Shown piece by piece: positions 1 to 7,579 of a DNA stretch of 27,830 nt. The DNA is from JBBIVB01 sp964567515 (GTDB lineage Bacteria; Patescibacteriota; Patescibacteriia; Veblenbacterales; UBA10138), in the NCBI GenBank assembly GCA_964567515.1, contig CAZMMW010000004.1:1-27830 (forward strand), in the 5' to 3' direction. The translations under genes and the position numbers were made by a program. Under the pieces are notes generated by a model. That model searched no databases, was not told the DNA's origin, and worked only from the letters and a program-made list of their open reading frames with translations. Within the stretch, counting starts at the first letter, position 1. The number at the start of each line of letters is the position of its first letter.

Positions 1-2061
1 TTAGCTGATATTAGAAATATAGGTGTAATCGCCCATATTGACGCCGGGAAAACCACTGTTTCCGAGCGTATTTTATTTTATACAGGAAAAAAACATAAAA
101 TCGGTGAAGTACACGAGGGGGAAGCAGAAATGGACTGGATGGAACAGGAAAAAGAGAGGGGTATTACCATCACCGCTGCTGCGACTACTTGTTTTTGGAA
201 AAATAAGAGAATTAATTTAATAGATACTCCAGGGCACATTGATTTTACTGTGGAAGTAAAACGCAGTTTGCGTGTTTTGGATGGCGGAGTAGTGGTGTTT
301 GATGGTGTAGCTGGCGTAGAGTCACAATCAGAAACTAATTGGCATTATGCTGATGATTATAAGGTGCCGCGGCTGTGTTTTATTAATAAGATGGACAGAA
401 TGGGCGCTGATTTTTATCATGATATGGCTTCTATTCATGAGCGCTTAACTAAGAAAGCTTATCCGGTGCAGTTACCCATTGGCGCCGCCGAAACTTTTAA
501 AGGTATTATTGATTTATTTACACGTAAAGCTTTTCTTTATAAAGATGATTTGGGTAAAGAATGGGAGGAAACAGAAGCGCCGCAAGATATGAAAGATAAA
601 GTAGAGGAATACCGTCATAAATTAGTTGAAGCTATCGCCGAACACGATGATCAGCTTTTGCATTTATATCTAGAAGGTAAAGATATACCTATTGAAGATT
701 TAAAAAGAGTTTTACGTAAAGCCTGCATCGCAAATAATATAGTTCCTGTTTTTTGTGGTTCGGCTTTAAAAAATAAAGGAGTGCAATTTTTATTAGACGG
801 CGTAGTAGATTATTTACCCTCACCTTTGGATGTGCCGGCTGTTAAGGGTACTAATCCTAAAAACAAGGAGACTGTTGAACGTCAGGCTTCAGACAGTGAA
901 CCATTTACTGCGCTAGCTTTTAAAATTGCTACCGATCCTTTTGTAGGCAAGTTAGCTTTCTTTAGAGTTTATTCTGGAACATTAAAAGCTGGTTCTTATG
1001 TTTTGAATTCTTCCACTGGCAACAAAGAAAGAATGGGCAGAATAGTTAGGTTGCATGCTAATCACCGCGAGGATGTGGAGGAGGTTTATGCTGGTGATAT
1101 TGCCGCAGCGGTTGGTTTAAAAGGAACTACCACTGGAAATACTTTATGTGATGAACAGCATTCTATTATTCTTGAGTCAATCGTTTTTCCTGAGCCAGTA
1201 ATTTCAGTCGCTATAGAACCAAAGACTAAATTAGATCAAGAGAAAATGGGTTTGGCCTTGCAGAAACTAGTCGAAGAAGACCCTTCTTTTAGAGTCAAGA
1301 CCGATGAAGAGGTGGGGCAGGTGATTATCTCGGGTATGGGCGAGCTCCATTTAGAAATCATTGTTGATCGCATGAAACGAGAATTTAAAGTAGAAGCTAA
1401 TGTCGGCAAGCCGCAGGTGGCTTATAAAGAAACTATTAAAAAAATTGCCCAAGCTGAGGGTAAATATATTCGCCAAACCGGCGGTCATGGCCAGTATGGT
1501 CATTGCTGGGTGAGAGTTGAGCCTAACGAAGCAGGAAAAGGTTTTGAATTTATTGATGAGATTAAAGGAGGCGTTGTTCCTAAAGAATTCATACCGGCTA
1601 TTAATAAAGGAACTAAAGAAGCTTCCGATAACGGTGTTTTAGCTGGTTATCCGGTAGTAGATATTAAAGTAGCAGTTTACGACGGTTCTTATCACGACGT
1701 TGATTCTTCCGAAGCGGCTTTTAAAATCGCTGGTTCTATTGCTTTTCAAGAAGCGGTCAAAAGAGCTGGCCCTTATATTTTAGAGCCGATTATGAAAATA
1801 GAAGCAATCACCCCGGAAAATTATATGGGCGAGGTAATTGGTGATTTAAATTCTAAACGCGGACAAATTTTAGAAATGCGCGACCGTACTGGTGTTAAGG
1901 TAATAGACGCCTTTGTGCCGTTGGCAGAAATGTTTGGTTATGCCACTACTTTGCGTTCTATGACCCAAGGTCGTGGTTCTTATAATATGGAATTTGATCA
2001 TTATGCCGAGGTGCCACGTAACGTAGCCGAGGTTATAATTGGCGAAAAAAGTAAAAAATAA
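1..2061 (+). CDS. fusA: Elongation factor G, 5'-truncated by window edge
   Basis: This is the GTPase that drives ribosomal translocation and, with RRF, ribosome recycling. The frame is open from base 1 without a start codon, so roughly the first 6-10 residues lie outside the window and 686 residues are visible. G-domain motifs are clear: AHIDAGKTT (P-loop, residues 11-19 of the fragment), RGITI (switch I, about 53-57), DTPGH (75-79), NKMD (129-132) and a GSAL G5 motif. They are followed by the beta-barrel domain II and the III-V domains, including the GGVVPKEFIPA and RTGVKVIDA blocks, up to the natural C-terminus. The order fusA-tuf-rpsJ is that of a str operon, so rpsL and rpsG probably lie just upstream. 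The family assignment is secure. Confidence 0.98.
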   Translation, partial: LADIRNIGVIAHIDAGKTTVSERILFYTGKKHKIGEVHEGEAEMDWMEQEKERGITITAAATTCFWKNKRINLIDTPGHIDFTVEVKRSLRVLDGGVVVFDGVAGVESQSETNWHYADDYKVPRLCFINKMDRMGADFYHDMASIHERLTKKAYPVQLPIGAAETFKGIIDLFTRKAFLYKDDLGKEWEETEAPQDMKDKVEEYRHKLVEAIAEHDDQLLHLYLEGKDIPIEDLKRVLRKACIANNIVPVFCGSALKNKGVQFLLDGVVDYLPSPLDVPAVKGTNPKNKETVERQASDSEPFTALAFKIATDPFVGKLAFFRVYSGTLKAGSYVLNSSTGNKERMGRIVRLHANHREDVEEVYAGDIAAAVGLKGTTTGNTLCDEQHSIILESIVFPEPVISVAIEPKTKLDQEKMGLALQKLVEEDPSFRVKTDEEVGQVIISGMGELHLEIIVDRMKREFKVEANVGKPQVAYKETIKKIAQAEGKYIRQTGGHGQYGHCWVRVEPNEAGKGFEFIDEIKGGVVPKEFIPAINKGTKEASDNGVLAGYPVVDIKVAVYDGSYHDVDSSEAAFKIAGSIAFQEAVKRAGPYILEPIMKIEAITPENYMGEVIGDLNSKRGQILEMRDRTGVKVIDAFVPLAEMFGYATTLRSMTQGRGSYNMEFDHYAEVPRNVAEVIIGEKSKK

Positions 2062-2069
2062 TTAATTTT

Positions 2070-2312
2070 ATGACTAATAATAAATTACAATCAAAAACAG
2101 GTGAATTGATTGAGAGGTTACTTAAAAGAGGTGAGCGGATTGTGGTGCTGGGAGATCCAGAGCCAATGGTTTTATTGCCGTTATCTGAATATGAAGAGTT
2201 AGTTAATAAACCAAAAGACGATACTTCAGAGGAGTCATCTTATTTAGAACCATTAGATACACCTTCTGGGACTGTAGAAGATGAGGATCAGTATTATCCT
2301 GAGTCGATTTAA
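2070..2312 (+). CDS. Small acidic protein with Phd/YefM antitoxin-like core
   Basis: This 80-residue protein starts 8 bases after fusA and has no Shine-Dalgarno sequence, so it is probably translated by coupling to fusA. Residues about 20-45 (GERIVVLGDPEPMVLLPLSE, then YEEL) resemble the strand-strand-helix core of Phd/YefM antitoxins, in which a hydrophobic strand is followed by a sleeyeel-type helix. The C-terminal half is strongly acidic and probably disordered. No toxin gene lies next to it: the neighbours are EF-G and EF-Tu. It could be an orphan DNA-binding antitoxin-like protein or a small regulator that only shares this fold. The gene itself looks real because of its position and codon use; the function is not established. 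Confidence 0.75.
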   Translation: MTNNKLQSKTGELIERLLKRGERIVVLGDPEPMVLLPLSEYEELVNKPKDDTSEESSYLEPLDTPSGTVEDEDQYYPESI

Positions 2313-2331
2313 GATGTAAGATAATAGATAC

Positions 2332-2360
2332 TTGTCAATTACTTATCTTTGTGTTAAATT
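2332..2360 (+). promoter_or_regulatory. Putative tuf promoter
   Basis: TTGTCA (2332-2337, 5/6 match to the -35 box) is followed after 17 bases by TAAATT (2355-2360, 4/6). It lies in the only sizeable spacer between fusA and tuf and would give a leader of about 90 bases. It is a consensus match only. Confidence 0.45.
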
Positions 2361-2387
2361 AAAACAGCTAACTAATTAAATTAATTT

Positions 2388-2450
2388 AAAATTGTTTTAA
2401 GGAAGGTTTTTATTTAAATATTTTTAGCTAACCTTAGCAATTTTAGGAGA
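2388..2450 (+). promoter_or_regulatory. tuf leader hairpin next to the ribosome binding site
   Basis: AAAATTG (2388-2394) pairs with CAATTTT (2438-2444), and inside it TTAAGG (2397-2402) pairs with CCTTAG (2432-2437, one G-U pair), leaving a 2-base bulge and a loop of about 29 bases. The 3' arm ends exactly where the strong Shine-Dalgarno AGGAGA (2445-2450) begins, 8 bases before the tuf ATG. The stem could therefore influence tuf translation. It is visible as an inverted repeat; its function is inferred. Confidence 0.4.
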
Positions 2451-2458
2451 ACAAAACA

Positions 2459-3661
2459 ATGAGTGATAAATTTGATCGTTCTAAACCACACATCAATGTT
2501 GGCACTATTGGACACGTTGACCATGGTAAAACCACTTTAACCGCAGCTATTTTACAGGTTTTGAGGTTAACGGGCCATCAAGCTCAGAATAAAGGTGTAG
2601 ACCAAATTGATAACGCCCCTGAAGAGAAGGCTCGTGGTATTACTATTAATACAGCGCACGTTGAGTATCAGACAGATAAACGTCACTATGCGCACGTAGA
2701 CTGTCCGGGACACGCTGATTATATCAAGAACATGATTACTGGTGCCGCACAAATGGACGGAGCTATTTTGGTAGTGTCAGCCGCTGACGGTCCTATGCCA
2801 CAGACCAGAGAACATATTTTATTAGCCAGACAAGTCGGTGTGCCTTATATTGTGGTTTATTTGAATAAAGTAGATATGGTTGATGAGAAAGATCTGATTG
2901 ATTTAGTGGAAGAGGAAATTAGAGATCTATTAAAGAAGTATGAATTCCCTGGAGATCAAATTCCTATTATTCGCGGGTCAGCTTTAAAAGCCTTGGAAGC
3001 AGCTAAAGCTGGTAATAAGGATGATGAAAATGTGAAATCAGTTTTACAGTTAGTAGAGACTTTAGATAACTACATTCCTGAACCAGAAAGAGCTGTTGAT
3101 AAACCGTTTTTAATGCCGATTGAAGACATCTTCTCTATTGAAGGTCGTGGCACTGTAGTAACTGGCCGTATTGAGCGCGGTATCATTAAGTTAAATGATG
3201 AAATTGAGATTATTGGTATACGCGATACTCAAAAAACAGTAGTAACTGGTGTTGAAATGTTTAATAAATCTTTGGATGAAGGTCGAGCTGGAGATAATGC
3301 TGGAATCTTACTTAGGAGCACTAAAAAAGAAGATGTAGAACGCGGTCAGGTAATTGCCAAACCAGGTTCCGTAACGCCTCATTCGGAATTTGAAGCTCAA
3401 GTTTATATCTTAAGCAAAGAAGAGGGGGGTCGTCATACGCCGTTTTTTAAAGGTTATAAACCACAGTTTTATATTCGCACCACTGATGTAACAGGTGAGG
3501 TAGAATTGCCCGCCGGAGCAGAGATGGTGATGCCGGGTGATAATGTTAGTTTAAAAATCAAACTCATTACCCCAGTGGCTTTGGAAGAAAAATTGAAATT
3601 TGCTATTCGTGAAGGTGGTCATACAGTTGGCGCCGGTTCAGTAACTAAGATTATTAAGTAA
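2459..3661 (+). CDS. tuf: Elongation factor Tu
   Basis: This GTPase carries aminoacyl-tRNA to the ribosomal A site. It has 400 residues, a typical length. Motifs visible are GHVDHGKT (18-25), RGITINT (switch I), DCPGHADY (about 81-88), NKVD (about 136-139) and GSALKAL, then domains 2 and 3 with GRGTVVTGRIERG and the C-terminal GGHTVGAGSV. The start is well fixed: it has the best Shine-Dalgarno sequence in the first 10 kb (AGGAGA at 2445-2450), it follows a plausible promoter, and the protein opens with a typical family N-terminus. No terminator separates it from rpsJ, so the two are likely co-transcribed. Confidence 0.99.
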   Translation: MSDKFDRSKPHINVGTIGHVDHGKTTLTAAILQVLRLTGHQAQNKGVDQIDNAPEEKARGITINTAHVEYQTDKRHYAHVDCPGHADYIKNMITGAAQMDGAILVVSAADGPMPQTREHILLARQVGVPYIVVYLNKVDMVDEKDLIDLVEEEIRDLLKKYEFPGDQIPIIRGSALKALEAAKAGNKDDENVKSVLQLVETLDNYIPEPERAVDKPFLMPIEDIFSIEGRGTVVTGRIERGIIKLNDEIEIIGIRDTQKTVVTGVEMFNKSLDEGRAGDNAGILLRSTKKEDVERGQVIAKPGSVTPHSEFEAQVYILSKEEGGRHTPFFKGYKPQFYIRTTDVTGEVELPAGAEMVMPGDNVSLKIKLITPVALEEKLKFAIREGGHTVGAGSVTKIIK

Positions 3662-3719
3662 TAAAAATATTAAACAAACTACCTTAATCTTTGTTCTTTA
3701 TAAATAAAAACAAGAGACG

Positions 3720-4076
3720 ATGATGGATAAAAAACAGATCAGTATATCCCCGGTAACGGAGAACGAAACTAAACCGCGTTTACGTATTCGTATTCGGGCT
3801 TATGATCACAAAATCATCGATCAGTCAGTGAGGACAATTTTGGATACTGCGCTTAGGGCGGGAGCAGAAGTTATTGGTCCTATACCGTTGCCTACAGAGA
3901 AAAATCGTTATAGTGTAATTCGTTCTTCTTTTGTACATAAAAACTCACAAGAACAATTTGAGATTAGGGTTCATAAAAGATTGTTAGATATTTTAGAACC
4001 ATCAGCTAAAATTATTGACGCTTTGACTAATTTGAGTTTACCAGCTGGTGTTGACGTGGAAATTAAAATGTTATAA
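3720..4076 (+). CDS. rpsJ: Ribosomal protein S10 (uS10)
   Basis: This is a 30S head protein and, as NusE, a partner of NusB in antitermination. It has 118 residues against about 102 for typical bacterial S10, the extra length being a polar N-terminal tail of about 16 residues. Family features visible are RLRIRIRAYDHKIID near residue 19, VIGPIPLPTEK in the middle, and the C-terminal LPAGVDVEIKML strand. Two ATG codons in a row (3720 and 3723) make the exact start uncertain by one residue. It lies 58 bases after tuf, and unusually it is followed not by rplC directly but by a 234-base structured spacer. Confidence 0.97.
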   Translation: MMDKKQISISPVTENETKPRLRIRIRAYDHKIIDQSVRTILDTALRAGAEVIGPIPLPTEKNRYSVIRSSFVHKNSQEQFEIRVHKRLLDILEPSAKIIDALTNLSLPAGVDVEIKML

Positions 4077-4081
4077 AGTTT

Positions 4082-4229
4082 ATAACCTATTATAGTATAG
4101 GTTATCATTACTAAAGCTAGATAGATTGGTGTATCAGGTGGCTAGAGATCCATACCTGCCAAACATCTACACTTTAGAGTAAAGGGCTTTTGAGAAAAAT
4201 TTAAAAAGCTTGTATGGTTTGAGCTTTTT
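4082..4229 (+). ncRNA. Structured RNA leader between rpsJ and rplC
   Basis: Several nested inverted repeats fill this spacer. Hairpin 1 is ATAACCTAT (4082-4090) with ATAGGTTAT (4097-4105). A composite stem pairs CTAAAG (4111-4116) with CTTTAG (4172-4177), and GTGTA (4129-4133) with TACAC (4168-4172; the two pairings share base 4172). Inside it is a hairpin of CAGGT (4135-4139) with ACCTG (4154-4158). A third hairpin pairs AAAAAGCT (4203-4210) with AGCTTTTT (4222-4229). Together with the terminator just downstream this looks like a cis-acting attenuator for the rplC-secY genes. In E. coli the S10 leader responds to L4, but that leader precedes rpsJ, whereas here the element follows it. I recognise no known riboswitch or T-box signature. 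The pairings are seen; the role is inferred. Confidence 0.55.
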
Positions 4230-4266
4230 GAATAATTACCAAGAAGAAATTTAGTTAATTTTCTTG

Positions 4267-4300
4267 AAAGCCGTAATGTTTAGAGACGGCTTTTTATTTA
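4267..4300 (+). terminator. Intrinsic terminator / attenuator before rplC
   Basis: AAAGCCGT (4267-4274) pairs with ACGGCTTT (4286-4293) around an 11-base loop and runs into a T-rich tail. It ends about 10 bases before the rplC ATG, so either rplC has no separate promoter and this site is read through conditionally, or it marks the end of the str-type transcript. Another weak stem just upstream (4243-4265 region, AAATT with AATTT) could compete with it. Confidence 0.75.
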
Positions 4301-4310
4301 TTAATTTTTT

Positions 4311-4919
4311 ATGGCGAAGTTTCTTATCGGACAAAAGAATATAATGACCAGACAGTTTTTGCCAGATGGACGGCGAGTGCCTTTAACTATTGTTGATACT
4401 GTGCCTTGTGTTGTGACTGCTATTAGGACCAAAGAACACGATGGTTACGAAGCAGTACAATTAGGTTTTGGTAAATCCGAACATATTAGTAAACCTTTAG
4501 CAGGAACTTTAAAAAATTTAGGTAACTTTGAATTGCTTAAAGAATTTAGAGTTGATGATACTAAAAACTATACAGTCGGTCAGCAATTAGATGTTAATCA
4601 GTTTGTTTTAGGTGACAAAGTTAAAGTTTCTGGTTTTAGTAAGGGTCGTGGTTTTGCTGGGGTAGTTAAAAGACATGGTTTTTCTGGACAGCCAGCTACC
4701 CATGGTCATAAAGACCAGTTACGTACCTCTGGTTCCATTGGTGCCGGTGGAGTACAACATGTCTTTAAAGGTTTGCGTATGGCTGGGCATATGGGCGATC
4801 AACGAGTTACTGTTAGTAATCTAGAGGTGGTAGCTGTTAAACCAGAAGTTAATCAGTTGTGGCTTAAAGGCGCGGTACCAGGCGCTAGGCGCGGGAAGTT
4901 ATTTATTTTTGCTAAATAA
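4311..4919 (+). CDS. rplC: Ribosomal protein L3 (uL3)
   Basis: This early-assembling 50S protein has a loop that reaches the peptidyl transferase centre. It has 202 residues. The N-terminal FLIGQKNIMTRQF block, GFSKGRGFAGVVKRHGF (about 107-123), the GHKDQLRTSGSIGAG stretch and GHMGDQRVTVSNLEV are all diagnostic. The start codon has no Shine-Dalgarno sequence and sits about 10 bases after an intrinsic terminator hairpin, so expression probably depends on read-through of that hairpin. The reading frame of rplD follows with only 4 bases between genes if the second rplD ATG is used. Confidence 0.98.
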   Translation: MAKFLIGQKNIMTRQFLPDGRRVPLTIVDTVPCVVTAIRTKEHDGYEAVQLGFGKSEHISKPLAGTLKNLGNFELLKEFRVDDTKNYTVGQQLDVNQFVLGDKVKVSGFSKGRGFAGVVKRHGFSGQPATHGHKDQLRTSGSIGAGGVQHVFKGLRMAGHMGDQRVTVSNLEVVAVKPEVNQLWLKGAVPGARRGKLFIFAK

Positions 4920-4923
4920 ATTT

Positions 4924-5571
4924 ATGGTCGAAGCAACTACCAAATCAGTCGATGTATTAAATTCACAAGGGCAATTTGTTGAAAAAATTAATTTACCATC
5001 TTCATTATTAAGTCTAAAAATTAAACCAGCGGTTTTACATCAGGTAATGGTAGCTTATGGCGCTAATCGTCGTGCTGGCACCGCTCATACCAAAAATCGT
5101 GCAGAGGTAGCTGGTGGTGGTAGGAAACCATGGCGTCAAAAAGGAACAGGTCGCGCTAGACACGGTTCCATTCGTTCACCGCTTTGGCGCGGCGGCGGCA
5201 TTACTTTCGGCCCTCGTAATACTCGTAATTATTCACAAAAGATCAATAAACAATTAAAATTACAAGCTTTACGTATGGTTTTAGCTGATTATTTGAAGGA
5301 CGGCAGAGCGGTGGCTTGTCAGGAATTTTTAAACTCCACCAAGACAAAAGATTTTGCCAAATGGTTAAAAACAGCTGGGTTATTAACTAGACGTTTATTG
5401 ATTATTTTACAAAATAACGAAAAAACTGCTTTGCGTGGTTTACAAAACATAGTACAAGTGGAATTAATATCTTACAATTCAATTAATGCTTATGATCTAT
5501 TATTAAGACCAAAATGGTTGATGTCAGTTGATTCACTTAAATTAATATTAAATAAATTTTTTAAAGATTAA
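4924..5571 (+). CDS. rplD: Ribosomal protein L4 (uL4)
   Basis: This 50S protein lines the exit tunnel, and in proteobacteria it also represses its own operon. It has 215 residues from the ATG at 4924. I prefer this start to the in-frame ATG at 4909, which overlaps rplC, because 4924 follows the rplC stop by 4 bases and has the same TTTATG context as its neighbours. The conserved tunnel loop is present: NRRAGTAHTKNRAEVAGGG, KPWRQKGTGRARHGS and RSPLWRGGGITFGP at about residues 40-90. The C-terminal Rossmann-like domain is divergent. The unusual leader before rplC makes L4 the first candidate to test as a regulator. Confidence 0.97.
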   Translation: MVEATTKSVDVLNSQGQFVEKINLPSSLLSLKIKPAVLHQVMVAYGANRRAGTAHTKNRAEVAGGGRKPWRQKGTGRARHGSIRSPLWRGGGITFGPRNTRNYSQKINKQLKLQALRMVLADYLKDGRAVACQEFLNSTKTKDFAKWLKTAGLLTRRLLIILQNNEKTALRGLQNIVQVELISYNSINAYDLLLRPKWLMSVDSLKLILNKFFKD

Positions 5572-5573
5572 TT

Positions 5574-5960
5574 ATGTCCTGGCTAAAGAGAAAAGATAAT
5601 AAAGATGGAGTTAATAAGGAGCGATCGGCTGTTAAAGTAGTAGCTGATACTGTTAAAAAAGGCATGACAGATAAAAAATCGGTAGCTGTAACTGGTGTTA
5701 AATACCCTTTATCTTCAGAAAAATCCGTTCGTTTACAAAGTAACGGTCAGTATACCTTTGTGGTAGCTGATAATTTGTCAAAAGTACAACTTAAAAAGGA
5801 GATTGAAAAAATCTATGGAGTAAAAGTAGAAAAAGTTACTTCGGTTAATTTACCGGGCAAGATAGTTATCAATCGTGGCCGAGAGGGGTTTCGGTCTCCA
5901 CGCCGATATATGCGCATTAAGTTAGCCACTGGTCAATCTCTTGATTTAACCAAATTTTAG
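5574..5960 (+). CDS. rplW: Ribosomal protein L23 (uL23)
   Basis: This 50S protein at the tunnel exit is the docking site for trigger factor and SRP. It has 128 residues, against about 95-100 in most bacteria. The first 35 or so residues are a lysine-rich extension. The family core begins near YPLSSEKS, followed by YTFVVADNLSKVQLKKEIEKIYGVKV and a C-terminal basic loop with VNLPGK and RRYMRIKLATGQSLDL. The start is 2 bases after the rplD stop, with no Shine-Dalgarno sequence. Confidence 0.95.
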   Translation: MSWLKRKDNKDGVNKERSAVKVVADTVKKGMTDKKSVAVTGVKYPLSSEKSVRLQSNGQYTFVVADNLSKVQLKKEIEKIYGVKVEKVTSVNLPGKIVINRGREGFRSPRRYMRIKLATGQSLDLTKF

Positions 5961-5963
5961 TAT

Positions 5964-6809
5964 ATGGCAGTTAAATTGTATAAACCTATTACTCCTGGTC
6001 GGCGTCACGCTGGTGTTTTGCGTGATGTTGTGCCAGCTAAACGTCGTTCAAAACTGGCTAAGGGTTTATTGGCACCGAAGATTTCCACAGGCGGTCGCAA
6101 TAATCAGGGAAAAATAACAGTCCGACATCGTGGAGGGGGAGCCAAACGTTTGTTAAGATTAGTTGATTTTAAACAAAATAAGTTTGATGTTATAGCTAAA
6201 GTAGTAGCCATTGAATATGATCCGAACCGTACTGCTAATTTAGCTTTAGTTCAGTATGTCGACGGTGATAGGCGATATATTTTGGCACCTGCTGGTTTAA
6301 AAATAAGAGATACCATTATCAGTTCACAAAAAGAAATTCCTTTACGCAGCGGCAATCGTTTACCTTTGGAATTTATTCCACCCGGTTTATTTATTCATAA
6401 TGTTGAATTAACCCCAGGTTCGGGTGGGGTATTAGTTCGTTCAGCTGGTGCCGGTGCGCAAATATTATCCAAAGAAGGCGAGTGGGTTCGGGTAAAGATT
6501 CCGTCTGGTGAAATCAGATTATTAGCAAAAAACTGCTTGGCTTCTTTGGGGCAGCTAAGCAATATTGATCATTTTAATGTTCGTCTGGGTTTAGCCGGTC
6601 GTCGGCGTCGCCAAGGTTTTAAACCAACAGTCAGAGGTAAAGCCATGAACCCAGTCGACCATCCTCATGGCGGAGGCGAAGGTCATAATCCGATCGGTTT
6701 AAAACATCCTAAAACTCCTTGGGGCAAACCGGCTTTAGGTGTTCCTACTCGGCAAAAAACTAAATGGACTAACAAATTTATTTTAGTAAGACGCAAAGTT
6801 AAACAATAG
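5964..6809 (+). CDS. rplB: Ribosomal protein L2 (uL2)
   Basis: This 50S protein is needed for subunit joining and for organising the peptidyl transferase centre. It has 281 residues, full length. Diagnostic blocks are KPITPGRRHAGV, KISTGGRNNQGKITVRHRGGG, AIEYDPNRTANLALVQY, and the C-terminal PTVRGKAMNPVDHPHGGGEG with the conserved histidine, followed by the basic tail. It starts 3 bases after rplW and ends in TAG. Confidence 0.98.
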   Translation: MAVKLYKPITPGRRHAGVLRDVVPAKRRSKLAKGLLAPKISTGGRNNQGKITVRHRGGGAKRLLRLVDFKQNKFDVIAKVVAIEYDPNRTANLALVQYVDGDRRYILAPAGLKIRDTIISSQKEIPLRSGNRLPLEFIPPGLFIHNVELTPGSGGVLVRSAGAGAQILSKEGEWVRVKIPSGEIRLLAKNCLASLGQLSNIDHFNVRLGLAGRRRRQGFKPTVRGKAMNPVDHPHGGGEGHNPIGLKHPKTPWGKPALGVPTRQKTKWTNKFILVRRKVKQ

Positions 6810-6819
6810 TATTAAATTT

Positions 6820-7173
6820 ATGTCTCGTAGTTTAAAAAAAGGACCTTTTATTCATCCCTCGTTAGTTAAGAAACTGGCTAAGTTAAAGCCAGGTGATAAA
6901 ACAGTGATTAAAACTTGGTCACGTGATTCTGTTATTACTCCACTTATGGTTGGCTTTACTATTGCTGTGCATAATGGTAAAAACCATATCCCAATATTTA
7001 TTGTAGAAAATATGGTAGGACACCGCTTAGGCGAATTTGTACCTACTCGTAAGTTTGTAACTCACGGTGGTCGTATGGCCAAGGAACAAGAGATGGCCGC
7101 AGCTCAGGCAGAAGCAGAACAAAGAGCTAAAGCTATTGCCACCACAGGGAAACCTGCGGCTGATAATAAATAA
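6820..7173 (+). CDS. rpsS: Ribosomal protein S19 (uS19) with C-terminal tail
   Basis: This 30S head protein contacts tRNA and bridges to the 50S subunit. It has 117 residues, whereas most bacterial S19 proteins have about 92. The core has SRSLKKGPFIHPSLVKK, VIKTWSRDSVITPLMVGFTIAVHNGK and GEFVPTRKF. The final 25-30 residues are an alanine- and glutamate-rich, charged, probably helical extension. There is no Shine-Dalgarno sequence; the context is an AT-rich TTTATG. Confidence 0.97.
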   Translation: MSRSLKKGPFIHPSLVKKLAKLKPGDKTVIKTWSRDSVITPLMVGFTIAVHNGKNHIPIFIVENMVGHRLGEFVPTRKFVTHGGRMAKEQEMAAAQAEAEQRAKAIATTGKPAADNK

Positions 7174-7178
7174 ATTTT

Positions 7179-7574
7179 ATGGAAGTTATTGCTAAATTAA
7201 AATTTTTAAGACAGTCATCACGCAAGGTTAAATTAATTATTGATGAAGTGCGTGGTCAACGGCTATTATTAGCTGAGCAGCAATTATTGGCTATGTCTAG
7301 ACAAGCAGCCAAACCTATTTTAAAGTTAATTAAATCAGCCGCCGCCAATGCAGTTAATAATTTTAAATTAGATAAAAGCAAATTATTCATTAAATTTATT
7401 ACCGTTGGTCAGGGTCCGGTTTTAAAGCGTTATCATCCACACGCTTTTGGTCGAGCTTCTACTATTAGAAAACCATCTTGTCATGTTATGGTAGTATTGG
7501 CAGAAAAACAGACACCGTATGAGAAACGGTCTACCAAAAAAATTTCTAAATCTAAATTCGACGGAAAGAAATAA
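7179..7574 (+). CDS. rplV: Ribosomal protein L22 (uL22)
   Basis: This 50S protein has a beta-hairpin that forms part of the exit-tunnel constriction. It has 131 residues against about 110 in E. coli. The N-terminal AKLKFLRQSSRKVKLIIDEVRGQ helix region and the loop with AFGRASTIRKPSCHVMVVLAEK are recognisable. The extra length is a lysine-rich C-terminal tail. It begins 5 bases after rpsS and is followed 5 bases later by rpsC. Confidence 0.95.
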   Translation: MEVIAKLKFLRQSSRKVKLIIDEVRGQRLLLAEQQLLAMSRQAAKPILKLIKSAAANAVNNFKLDKSKLFIKFITVGQGPVLKRYHPHAFGRASTIRKPSCHVMVVLAEKQTPYEKRSTKKISKSKFDGKK

Positions 7575-7579
7575 TTTTT

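Noticed and set aside
4077..4310. T-box, TPP or other known riboswitch in the rpsJ-rplC spacer
   Set aside because: None of the conserved signature sequences is present; only the secondary structure pattern is supported.
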